DNA of 14,323 bases. Origin: Baffinella frigidus. Its lineage: Eukaryota; Cryptophyceae; Cryptomonadales; Baffinellaceae. Shown here piece by piece: positions 1 through 7,003 of this stretch (the first letter of the stretch is position 1; each line of letters starts with the position of its first letter). Below the pieces are notes generated by a model. That model was given only the letters and a program-made list of their open reading frames with translations, was not told where the DNA came from and searched no databases. The position numbers and the translations under genes are program-made. The stretch covers positions 113,387 through 127,709 of the forward strand of contig MU647026.1 of assembly GCA_026770585.1 (NCBI GenBank), in the 5' to 3' direction.

Positions 1-167
1 CCCCGCTTTTTCTGGTTGCGTCCACTTGTTGAGTACTAGAGACTTGTTTTTGAAGTCTAGAGCCTTGATTCGAGAGATCCAATAGTCTATGCGCACTAGA
101 GAGAAAAACGCATGAGCCACCGTCCTGGTATCAAGCCTCCCGGTTCAGGATAAGTGTTGAGTCCTAG

Positions 168-329
168 CCACACAGCGGAGTACAAAGGGATTCGTGAATG
201 ACCCATACGCGATAAGCCGTGCGACCCTACGGTAGGCAACCCGTAGGGGCATAGGGGGGTTCCTACCGATAAGGTAACGGAAACTCGGTCGTTTGCTGCC
301 CAAAAATCCCTTGGTAGCCCGCTGTGTGG
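168..329 (-). mobile_element. Foldback element D1
   Basis: Ends CCACACAGCGGAGTACAAAG and TTGGTAGCCCGCTGTGTGG, about 25-bp imperfect inverted repeats. The interior has CGACCCTACGGTAGGCAACC. It is related, in reverse complement, to 9631-9749. Confidence 0.78.
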
Positions 330-382
330 CACGGCAACCGCATCTCCCCGGATCGCATAAAATCCCACCAGGCAGCCAAGCG

Positions 383-427
383 CCCTAAACCCTAAACCCT
401 AAACCCTAAACCCTAAACCCTAAACCC
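383..427 (+). repeat. CCCTAAA telomere-like repeat, about 6 perfect units
   Basis: Six perfect CCCTAAA heptamers, the C-rich strand of the plant/alga telomere repeat. It is interstitial: unrelated sequence lies on both sides. Confidence 0.97.
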
Positions 428-544
428 ACAAAAAATCTCACTCAACCACCTCCCCGTTTGCAACCCTCTCCGCATTAATCACACGCCCCGCCAGTAGCAA
501 AAACAACTGGTCGAATACTGATCAACGTTGATCGTTGAGGCTAG

Positions 545-850
545 TCTAGACCAACCCTAGACCCCAAACCCTAAAGTTTAGGCCAACCCTAAACCCCAAA
601 CCCTAAATCCTAAACCATGAACCCCTAAACCCTTAACCAAAAACCCGAACCCCCTCACCTCCTCCTCCTCCTCCTGCGCGAGGTTCATAACCTTGCGTCC
701 CGGTAGTTCCCCTGCTTCAAGGCTCGGGGGGTTAGGGTTGAGGGCTATGAGTTTACCCCAAACACGAAACCTTGCAACCGTAAACCCTGCAACCGTAAAC
801 CCTACACCGTAAACTCATAACTCATAACCCTAAACCCTAGACCCTAACGC
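545..850 (+). repeat. Degenerate CCCTAAA tracts, with a repeated 50-bp block
   Basis: Degenerate CCCTAAA/CCCCAAA units at about 550-655 and 767-850, with a CTC triplet run at 655-675. The block CATAACCTTGCGTCCCGGTA with CCCTGCTTCAAGG at 686-730 recurs at about 1121-1168, and shorter parts at 1040 and 1460. Confidence 0.85.
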
Positions 851-882
851 ACCCACGCCCCCCACCCACTCTCGGACGGCAC

Positions 883-1030
883 GATCTCATATGGAAACAC
901 TTGTAATTTATAAGCTGGATTCAATGAAATTTACAACACAAAACGATCTTTAATGGTAATATTAAAGCAGACGTGTAGTAATTTTGATTGAAATCCAGTT
1001 TATAAATCATAAGTGTTTGCGTATGAGATC
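883..1030. mobile_element. 148-bp foldback element I
   Basis: Inverted repeats of about 50 bp: GATCTCATATGGAAACACTT at the left pairs with AAGTGTTTGCGTATGAGATC at the right, continuing through TTTATAAGCTGGATT and AATCCAGTTTATAAA. It is AT-rich against GC-rich flanks. No certain target duplication. Confidence 0.85.
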
Positions 1031-1571
1031 CGCTCTGGTTCACCTGCTTCGGAGTTCGGGGGGTTGCCCTCATAACCCTGAACCATAAACTCTCAAGCCC
1101 CAAACCCTAAACACCAAGTTCATAACCTTGCGTCCCAGTAGATCCCCTGCTGCAGGGTTCAGGGGGTTCAGGAAAACCCCTCAACCCTGAACCCGCAAGC
1201 CCCCCGTCCTATCCCCTACGCCCGCGTACCCGACTGGAGGGTAGCCACCGATCCCCAGTACAACGCAAGGCAGTCACCTCGGACAGTTGGCTTCGGCGTC
1301 CGCGTGACCGGTCACGCGGGCGTTCACGAGCCTGCCGGCGGGGCTGTTCCACGGCGGGTAGCCTCGTTGACTGGCGAGTAGCCTCATGTTTGAGCTCACC
1401 TCTTCCTCAAGCTCACGGTCCAAACCCTGAACACCTACAAGTCCGGGATGCCGGCACTTCTCCCGCTTCAAGGTTCGGGAGTTGAGGGTTCCGGGAAACT
1501 CCCACTCGAAGCTGGAAGAGGGAGTATTTTAAATGTGGAATTGTTAAATTTAGTACCAGTCACGGGCATGC
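1031..1571. other. Intergenic, no gene seen
   Basis: Scattered CCCTGAA/CCCTAAA words, further copies of the CCCTGCTTCAAGGTTCGGGG block, and GC-rich hairpins such as CGCGTGACCGGTCACGCG at 1301. No coding signal. Confidence 0.6.
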
Positions 1572-1613
1572 TTGGTCACGTACCTGCGGGATATCCCGCA
1601 GGTACGTGACCAA
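1572..1613. repeat. 42-bp perfect palindrome
   Basis: Two 21-bp arms with no spacer, centred on GGGAT|ATCCC; the arm starts TTGGTCACGTACCTGCGGGA. Perfect zero-spacer palindromes this long are rare and can extrude as cruciforms. Confidence 0.97.
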
Positions 1614-1777
1614 ACGCCCCTATTTGTGTGAAAATTACTACACATTTTTTTTTCTTCACTTGTAAAAGACTCCCTGTTTTAAAATAGCCACACTTCTAGC
1701 CTAGAGTGGTCATACTGGTTTCGGGTTTCGGATTTTGGAGTGCCCCCTTCAGCGGCAGCGTCGAATTTCGCCTTTCT

Positions 1778-1915
1778 AGGGTCTTTCTGTTATTTGTACT
1801 GCGAAGCATCCAATTTTGGAGAGAAATTTTCATTTCCGAGGGGAAACAACTGACTTTGAAATGAAACGTTCTATTGAAAAGTGGATGCTTCGAAGAACAA
1901 ATATAGAAAGACCCT
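1778..1915. mobile_element. 138-bp foldback element H
   Basis: Inverted repeats of about 39 bp start AGGGTCTTTCTGTTATTTGT and end in AAATATAGAAAGACCCT, both including GAAGCATCCA/TGGATGCTTC. The flanks ATTTCGCC and GGGCGAAAT extend the symmetry and run into element C1. Confidence 0.82.
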
Positions 1916-1923
1916 GGGCGAAA

Positions 1924-2028
1924 TATCCCTTCAGTGGCGAGGGGGTCGAATTTGACCCCCAAGAGGTCCTGCGCAGGTCCTAGGGCCCTACTGTAGGGCG
2001 TATGAGCCTATTCGCCACTTAAGGGATA
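1924..2028 (-). mobile_element. Foldback element C1, TA-flanked
   Basis: TATCCCTTCAGTGG at the left and CCACTTAAGGGATA at the right, with TA as the likely duplication. It contains GGGTCGAATTTGACCCCC and CCCTACTGTAGGGCGTATGA. C2 and C3 are the same in reverse complement. Confidence 0.85.
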
Positions 2029-2069
2029 ACTCCGGCACATCCGTCCACTCCAGAATACAAAGGGGGCCT

Positions 2070-2177
2070 ATTTACATGTGGGGTTGTAAATATTTGTACC
2101 AGGATAGGGTAGGGTGTTCCGCCTCTTTACATGTGAGGTTGTAAATATTTGTAACAGGATAGGGTGTTCCAGCCTCG
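2070..2177 (+). repeat. Tandem duplication, about 55 bp per unit
   Basis: TTTACATGTGGGGTTGTAAA, ATATTTGTACCAGGATAGGG and GTGTTCC are repeated at about 2127 with small changes (GGGG to GAGG, ACC to AAC). Each unit has a TTTACA/TGTAAA inverted pair. Confidence 0.88.
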
Positions 2178-2364
2178 TGTCTGGCCTAATTTGGCATGAA
2201 AGGGCTCCAAAGGCAATGAAAGTTACTACGCAAAGGCTACATCTCGGTCTCAAATCGGTGCCTCTAGCATTCTCGTGTGGGTAGGGCGGATAAGACCTTT
2301 GGACTTCTGGAGGGGCTTGGCTACGAACGGCTCGTCTTCGTCCGTGCTGCCGTGGACCTAGCAA

Positions 2365-2770
2365 CGGTGTAGGGTGTAGGGTTTAGGGTTTAGGGTTTGG
2401 GGTTTAGAGTTCAGGGTTTGGGGTTTAGGGTTTGGGGTTTGGAGTTGAGGGTTTAGGGTTCGGGTTTTGGGGTTGAGGGTTTGGGGTTTGGGGTTTGGGG
2501 TTTGGGGTTTGAGGTTTGAGGTTTGAGGTTTAGGGTTTAGGGTTCAGGGTTCAGGGTTTGGGGTTTGGGGTTTGGGGTTTAGGGTTTGAGGTTTTAGGGT
2601 TTAGGGTTCAGGGTTTAGGGTTTAGGTTTGGGTTGAGGGTTTAGGTCAAACCTCAATCATTTCGTCTCCTGATTCCATGATTGTCTTCTCTGTTTTAGGG
2701 TTTAGGGTTTAGGATAAGAGGTTAGAGGTTAGGGCGCAGGGTTTAGGGTTTAGGGTTTAGGGTTTAGGAT
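2365..2770 (+). repeat. Degenerate TTTAGGG tract
   Basis: Many TTTAGGG, TTTGGGG and TTCAGGG units, interrupted at about 2645-2692 by unique sequence. The orientation is opposite to the tracts at 383-850. Confidence 0.93.
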
Positions 2771-2838
2771 TTCAAAGGCCAGGGGGAATCATCAGAGCCA
2801 AAATCACAAACTCTGCCCCGACAGTGCGCCTCCCACCC

Positions 2839-2975
2839 TAGCTCCGTCTCAGTCTATTTGGGCTCACAAAATCGGTGAGCCCGGGCTCATTCCCGCTCCA
2901 AAGTCGACGAATTTGTACCGCAAAACCAGCGTGTCAACCTGAGAATAGTCGTTCGCCCCGAGTGAGGCAGAGCTA
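2839..2975 (-). mobile_element. Foldback element A1
   Basis: Reverse-complement copy of A2. It shares TTTTGCGGTACAAA, TTTGGAGCGGGAATGAGCC and the ends TAGCTCCGTCTCAGTCT and ACTCGGGG/GAGGCAGAGCTA. No target duplication remains. Confidence 0.8.
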
Positions 2976-3177
2976 CAATTAATTTCGGGACAAGACAGAA
3001 TCTGGCCCGTTTCATAAGGCTTCCAACGCCGAAGATAAGGGTGGATGTGCTATTTTAGGCATAAATTTATGCTATCTTACGGCTTTTTATGTGGACAGAG
3101 TCTAGTATGTTCCTGGATGAAATGCGCCTCGCACTTGCCCCCGTTGGGGTCGGGACCTGGGAATCGTCGCGGCACGG

Positions 3178-3377
3178 GTGTAGGGTGTAGGGTGCAGGGT
3201 GTAGGGTGTAGGGTGTAGGGTGCAGGGTGTAAGGTGTAGGGTGTAGGGTGCAGGGTGTAGGGTGTAGGGTGTAGGGTGCAGGGTGCAGGTTGCATGTTGT
3301 AGGGTGTAGGGTGTAGGGTGTAGGGTGCAGGGTGTAGGGTGTAGGGTGCAGGGTGTGTGTTGTAAGGTGTAGGGAGC
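3178..3377 (+). repeat. TGTAGGG/TGCAGGG telomere-like array
   Basis: About 28 units of 7 bp. T and C variants alternate in a near-regular T-T-T-C order, giving a 28-bp higher-order period. Relative to the right arm it is inserted between GCCGCGGCGGGC and GTGCCGCGACG. The THTLHPTPYTLHP-type open frames across it are repeat artefacts. Confidence 0.9.
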
Positions 3378-3703
3378 CCGCCGCGGCGTGCGCCCGTCCC
3401 CTCAACAGTCTCCGACATTGACAGTCGGATAGTCCCTCCTCGTTCCAGCGAGATACGGCGGGTTCAGGCGGGAAGAAGGGGCGGGATCGGGGGGGGGGCG
3501 GGGTGTCACCAGCGAGGGGCCTCTGGTCTTTTAGGAACCTACCGTAGCAGTTGACTAATCAGATGGGTTTCTGGTACCAACCCTGCCCTGATTAGTTACC
3601 GCCCTGGTACAAAACGTGGCCGGTTCAGTCAACCGATGGAGAAGCCGGACGCCGTGGCGACGCCGGCGGCGACAAGGAGCGCGCGAGCGAGAGTGGTAGC
3701 CAT
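3378..3703 (-). pseudogene. Signal-peptide protein gene, left-arm inverted copy, broken by insertions
   Basis: This is the inverted duplicate of the gene at 6110. The start ATG is at 3703-3701, and the first 22 residues differ from the other copy only by I/V at position 15. A net 121-bp insertion (about 3516-3639) follows the GFS codons and shifts the frame. Downstream the frame is open and has CGA where the other copy has TGA. It runs through PAVSRWNEEGLSD and RAHAAAG until the telomere-like array at 3178-3377 replaces the 3' end. A 191-bp foldback element sits exactly at the start codon. The copy could make the protein only if the 121-bp insert were spliced out, for which I found no phase-correct GT-AG pair. 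Confidence 0.55.
3516..3639. mobile_element. Net 121-bp insertion in the left-arm gene copy
   Basis: Absent from the right arm, where AGCGAGGGAGAAG is continuous. It contains an inverted pair ACTAATCAG/CTGATTAGT, a TGGTACAA motif, and CCTACCGTAGC, one base from the CCTACNGTAGG core. Its ends carry no clear inverted repeats, so its class is unknown. It could be an introner-like insertion, but no splice pair restores the frame. Confidence 0.6.
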
Positions 3704-3704
3704 G

Positions 3705-3895
3705 TAATGCAAAAATCTTACGTTAACGGACTCCTTAAGGGGTCGGTTAACGTGGGCTTACTGGAGCCGTTGATGGTCAACCGGGCTCTAAAACGATTTT
3801 AAAAGCGATTTCAGGACTTTTAAAGCCCAAGAATGTTTTCCATTATAAATTTTGTACCAAAGTTACAACTGCGTTAACGTAAGCTTTTTGCATGA
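3705..3895. mobile_element. 191-bp foldback element inserted at a start codon
   Basis: Terminal inverted repeats of 21 bp begin two bases in: ATGCAAAAATCTTACGTTAA at 3707 and its partner ending at 3893, with one mismatch. CATG flanks both sides (3701-3704 and 3896-3899) while the right arm has a single CATG, so a 4-bp target duplication is the simplest reading. The duplication leaves the ATG intact on the gene side. Confidence 0.8.
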
Positions 3896-4119
3896 CATGG
3901 TTCACGAGTGAGGAGGCCGCCGTCACGTTGCTCGGGTAACGTGACGGGCTTTGGCTTTAGGTCAACTGCGGTACGACGTCCGTATATTTGTGTCCCAGGG
4001 AGGGAATATATGTCCAAGCGTAGATTGGCCCGTATATGTCCGAACGGAACATATGATAAAAAAACATGACGTTTGCGCCCGCCTGACTTCCCGGCGAACG
4101 AGGGGGCTGTGTGGCGCTA

Positions 4120-4281
4120 GAGCGCTTGCGGGAAAACTTGGCCGATTTCAACGAGAAATGTTTTCAGAATTTGTACCAGAATCGTTTAGATGGACCGGTT
4201 TCATGTCACTTCCTGGTACAAAAGCTCTGAATCTCTGAAAAAAATCTTGTTAAAATCGGCCAAGTTTTCCCGCAAGCGCTC
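4120..4281. mobile_element. Foldback element E1, TA target duplication (Tc1/mariner or Stowaway type)
   Basis: The inverted repeats are about 29 bp, starting GAGCGCTTGCGGGAAAACTT. TA flanks both sides (4118-4119, 4282-4283). The homologous site near 12953-12963 reads GGCGCTAGCGGC with one TA and no element, and the right arm also lacks it. The 162-bp interior includes an inverted TTGTACCAG/CTGGTACAA pair and no open frame, so it is non-autonomous. Confidence 0.9.
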
Positions 4282-4282
4282 T

Positions 4283-4703
4283 AGCGGCACTGGTGCACAA
4301 CATCTCTGAGGCAGAGAAGCTCCCGAGTGTTGGCCTCCGCGGCTGGGATGGCCGGGGACGACGGGGACACCCGACTCCCGCTACTGAAAACCCCTACCCC
4401 GTAGTTCAAATTCGAGGTGTCTGTCTTAATTTCGCATATCAATCGTAAAAATTCTGGACACGACTCCAATTTGAATCTCACGAGTGGTACAAACTGGACG
4501 CGACTGGTACATTCGCGTCCAGTTTTGGGGTGTAGAAATCAATTTGCCCCTCCCCCAGAATTGGAGCCACTTGGTGTCTCATCCGACACCTCGATTTTGA
4601 ATTACGGGGTAGGGGTTTTCAGTAGCGGAGGCGAAGAGGGGCTCCGGTGCCGACGTTTTCGCTGGCAGGAGGGGGGCAGAGGGAAACACCGCTTTGCTTT
4701 CCC
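4283..4703 (+). repeat. GC-rich duplicated module, copy X, truncated and interrupted
   Basis: It carries the start of the module (AGCTCCCGAGTGTTGGCC... MAGDDGD), is split by element F, resumes at 4626 and ends near 4703, where Y and Z continue for about 600 bp more. It lies in the left arm, facing the right-arm copy. Confidence 0.7.
4381..4625. mobile_element. 245-bp foldback element F with 2-bp target duplication
   Basis: Long inverted repeats (about 38 bp) start CTACTGAAAACCCCTACCCC at 4381 and end in the complement at 4625. The empty site in the other two module copies (GACTCCCGGAGGCG or GACTCCCGCAGGCG) shows a 2-bp duplication, CG or GC. Inside is a perfect hairpin, AACTGGACGCG at 4493 pairing with CGCGTCCAGTT ending near 4525. 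Confidence 0.82.
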
Positions 4704-4791
4704 CCAGGTCAGGTGAAACAAGGGTCGCGGTTAAGACCCGACACCTCACCACATCTATCTCCGAAAACTGTGTGCCAAGAACTTGGTGGTA

Positions 4792-4952
4792 GAGCGCTTG
4801 CGGGAAAACTTGGCCGATTTTAAAAAGAAACTTTTCAGAAATCGAGAAACTTGTACCAGGACGTGACATGTAAACGGTCCATCTAAACGATTCTGGTACA
4901 AATCCTGGAAATGCTGCTCTTTCAAATCGGCCAAGTATTCCCGCAAGCGCTC
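4792..4952. mobile_element. Foldback element E2, same family as E1, opposite orientation
   Basis: It is 161 bp with the same ends as E1 and TA on both sides (4790-4791, 4953-4954). The interior ATGTAAACGGTCCATCTAAA matches E1 in reverse complement. It sits in the centre of a second imperfect palindrome (GCCAAGAACTTGGTGG on the left, CAAGTTTCTTGGC on the right). Confidence 0.9.
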
Positions 4953-4954
4953 TA

Positions 4955-5125
4955 CCAAACACGCAAGTTTCTTGGCCTGGCCACGCCATCTATTCACCCC
5001 CCCATGGGAAATTCCCTAGGTCCCTAGGGATTTCCTACGGTAGGGTCCTACGGAATGTTTGCGTTTGCACTTGAGAAATACCCGATGTCGGATATTTCTC
5101 TCTTAGCCGGTCAGCCCTGCAATCT
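4955..5125. other. Spacer with short palindromes
   Basis: Holds CCTAGGTCCCTAGG, an exact CCTACGGTAGG at 5034-5044, and a hairpin GAGAAATACCCGA/TCGGATATTTCTC at 5073-5100. It separates element E2 from the right-hand module copy. Confidence 0.6.
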
Positions 5126-5930
5126 TGATCCATCTCCGACAAGTATTTTTAGAGCACTTCGTGCCTCTACACCTCAACATCTCCAACCAAGAGTATGAGA
5201 TGGTGCCAAGCGGTTCCAATGCCGGGGCAAACCTTCGCCAGCTTTTCAGGGGGCGCGTTGAATTCAGAAAGAAAGAGAGGCGAACAGGACCTCGACAGCT
5301 GCCGTTTTCTGTGTCGAGCATTTGACGCCTCGCCTCACACTCTGAACAAAAACGTGCGGGGGTGGGGGGGGTTCCCTCACTTCCGCCCCCCCCTGCGCAT
5401 TTCACCCACGATCCGCCCAACCCTTACTCTAGATCCTCCCGGGTGGAATGAGGTTTGGTGTCGCTGGCAAGGGAGGTGGATTGGAGCGTGGGCATCGCGC
5501 GGGGCTGCAGTCATCTCGCTGGTACCTTTGTGATGGGTCGCTCCGCGCTGAGCCTCCGCGGATCCGTCGAGATTGTCCTGGTCATCGCCCGCGGATGCAG
5601 CCTGGTGGCGAGAGGAACAGTTCTTCAGCAGCTCGCCACCGTGTTGTCTGCCCTTCCCGGGAGGCACTCTCACGGGGCGGGTGGGCGGTGGCGGGGGGGG
5701 GGGTACCCGCTGCTTGACGAGAGCGTCCTTTGGGAAAGCGCTGTTTCCCTCGGCCCCCCTCTTGGCAGCGAAAACGTCGGCACCGGAGCCCCTCCTCGCC
5801 TCCGGGAGTCGGCTGTCCCCGTCGTCCCCGGCCATCTCAGCCGTAGAGGGCAACACTCGGGAGCTTCTTGCCTGCGAGGTGTCGTAAACAAGTGCCGCTA
5901 CAAAGCCACCTCGTTCGAAGGGCAGAGGGA
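5126..5930 (-). repeat. GC-rich duplicated module, copy Y, with a 153-codon frame
   Basis: On the minus strand ATG at 5835-5833 opens a frame of about 153 codons to 5377: MAGDDGDSRLPEARRGSG, FPKDALVKQR, a Pro run from poly-C, then GGELLKNCSSRHQA. In copy Z the same frame is broken inside the poly-C stretch. On the plus strand other frames are open and conserved too, including VPLHLNISNQEYEMVPSGSN at 5162. With both strands open and only two full copies, I treat it as a repeat that may be a remnant gene. Confidence 0.45.
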
Positions 5931-6330
5931 GACAGGCGAGCGCAAACTAGCCATGTTTTTAATCATATATTCCGTTCGGACATATACGAGCCAATCTACG
6001 TACGGACATATATATTGCCTCCCCGGGACGCAAATATACGGCGTGACCGGGCTTTGGGGCTTTAGGTCAACCCGCGTAACGTGACCACGGCCTCCTTACC
6101 TCGTGAGCCATGGCTACCACTCTCGCTCGCGCGCTCCTTGTCGCCGCCGGCATCGCGACGGCGTCCGGCTTCTCCCTCGCTGGTGACAACCCGCCCCCCC
6201 CCTGATCCCGCCCCTTCTCCCCGCCCCAACCCGCCGTATCTCGCTGGAACGAGGAGGGACTATCCGACCGCAACGTCGGGAGACTGTTGAGGGAACGGGC
6301 GCACGCCGCGGCGGGCGCGGTGCCGCGACG
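5733..6330 (-). repeat. Right arm of the inverted duplication (empty-site reference)
   Basis: This arm lacks all five insertions of the left arm and joins the flanking sequences directly at each site. It continues leftward (to about 5126) as homology to the third copy at 12930-13740, so the duplicated unit was originally longer than what survives on the left. Confidence 0.85.
5951..6109 (+). promoter_or_regulatory. Conserved upstream region of the signal-peptide gene, with CCAAT box
   Basis: The block is conserved with 3904-4066 (reverse complement). It holds TTCCGTTCGGACATATACG, then GAGCCAATCTACG (CCAAT at about -120 from the ATG), then a second CGGACATATA and a TATA-like ACATATATATTG near -100. 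Conservation is partly explained by recent duplication, so promoter function is an inference. Confidence 0.35.
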
Positions 6331-6454
6331 TCGGCTGTCGCACGTGATGGGTGTGCCAGTGCGGGGTGTGGGGGACACGGGCGTGGGGTGCGCCCGCCCC
6401 CCGAGACGCGCCAAGGGCAGGCCGGGGAAGCATGTAGGCCAGGTCACCATTTAG
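6110..6454 (+). pseudogene. Signal-peptide protein gene, right-arm copy, broken by an in-frame TGA
   Basis: The start is in a good context (GAGCCATGG). Residues 1-20 look like a signal peptide: Arg near the N-terminus, a hydrophobic LLVAAGIATA core, then ASGFS. Ala-Ser-Gly followed by Phe resembles the ASAFAP cleavage motif of plastid-targeted proteins in algae with red secondary plastids; this is an inference. The frame runs 114 codons to TAG at 6452-6454 with one TGA at 6203-6205. The inverted copy at the left has CGA there, so the TGA is most simply a CpG-type C-to-T change. After a Pro run comes a basic part including AVSRWNEEGLSDRNVGRLL. A GT (G|GTGACA at 6183) could instead begin an intron that removes the TGA. 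I do not recognise the protein. Confidence 0.55.
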
Positions 6455-6640
6455 GCGGATGCGGAGGCTGGGGGCGCGGCTCACGCATCCGGCACCGCGC
6501 GGAATGAGCGGCGCGGCGCGCATTGCGTTCGAGCTCGGGCCCGCGGGCAGGGTGCCGGGCGGCAGCGGGGCTCTGCAGGCGCAGAGATACTGGTCTGCAT
6601 CTGGTGAGGGGGGCCGGGTCTCGATCTGACCAGCTGACGC

Positions 6641-6868
6641 GTGATGCGGCGTGGCGATACAGGCCCCTCGGCGCTGGCGCCGCGGATCCGCACCTCCACC
6701 ATCGCGGAGACCATCTGCATGGGCAGGAAGGGCGCGCAGACTGGTCTCGGGGGTGGTGGAAACACGCGCACGAAGGAACGCGTGAGGGTGAAGAGCCTCA
6801 ACACCCAGACCGTTCTCCGGGTGAAGAAGGTGTGGACCCCGCGCCCCCTCCTAGCTCTGCCGCACTCG
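6641..6868 (+). CDS. Candidate exon or gene fragment, GC-rich, function unknown
   Basis: The frame from ATG at 6641 has roughly 85% G/C at third positions, clearly above first and second positions, matching the confirmed exons downstream. It reads IRTSTIAETICMGRKGAQTG, a Gly run, then VKSLNTQTVLRVKKVW. An in-frame AAG|GTGTGG near 6827 could be a phase-0 donor to exon a at 8429, but this is speculation. The frame ends inside the foldback element at 6851-6995; without it the frame would continue a few codons. Open frames also exist on the minus strand. I do not recognise the sequence. Confidence 0.35.
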
Positions 6869-6995
6869 GGTTGACTTTTGACAGACTATGCTCTAGGTGA
6901 CATGCTGGGTTTGCGGTACAACTCCGTCAACTTTGGAGCGGGAAAGAGCACAGGCTCGCTAAATTTGTTACCCAAATAGACTGAGACAGAGCTAG
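6851..6995 (+). mobile_element. Foldback element A2 with 8-bp target duplication (hAT-like)
   Basis: GCCCCCTC is repeated exactly at both edges (6843-6850, 6996-7003). The ends are CTAGCTCTGCCGCACTCGGG and AGACTGAGACAGAGCTAG, imperfect inverted repeats. An 8-bp duplication with short inverted repeats is typical of hAT-superfamily MITEs. At 145 bp it is non-autonomous. Confidence 0.85.
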
Positions 6996-7003
6996 GCCCC
7001 CTC

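Larger units (their letters stand above)
3165..4703 (+). repeat. Left arm of a large inverted duplication
   Basis: Its reverse complement matches 5733-6330 along its whole length at high identity (above 90% by eye in the signal-peptide gene). The left arm is 1539 bp against 598 bp for the right. Five insertions account for about 920 bp: the array 3178-3377, the 121-bp insert near 3516-3639, the element 3705-3895, element E1 4120-4281 and element F 4381-4625. Subtracting them leaves about 616 bp, close to the right arm. Confidence 0.85.

Noticed and set aside
686-1490. tRNA-derived element suggested by GGTTCGGG near CCCTGCTTCAAGG
   Set aside because: No matching A box, no cloverleaf and no proper B box; the repeats are short and variable.
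2365-2770. A true chromosome end
   Set aside because: The repeats are degenerate and unique sequence continues on both sides, so they are interstitial.
3178-3377. CRISPR-like array
   Set aside because: The 7-bp units follow each other without spacers, and the context is eukaryotic.
3067-3418. Two minus-strand open frames of about 112 residues with THTLHPTPYTLHP repeats
   Set aside because: They are translations of the 7-bp TGYAGGG array; any frame without a stop gives such a periodic peptide. Only the first residues near RAHAAAG belong to the decayed signal-peptide gene.
5455-6084. A 209-residue plus-strand open frame, the longest in the window
   Set aside because: It runs through module copy Y and the promoter-like block upstream of the gene at 6110. 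Only its middle part is conserved in copy Z, so I kept it as a note under the module instead of calling a gene.
6523-6900. A 125-residue plus-strand frame and a 107-residue minus-strand frame
   Set aside because: Both overlap the frame at 6641, which has the much better third-position G/C bias; the others look like shadows of it.
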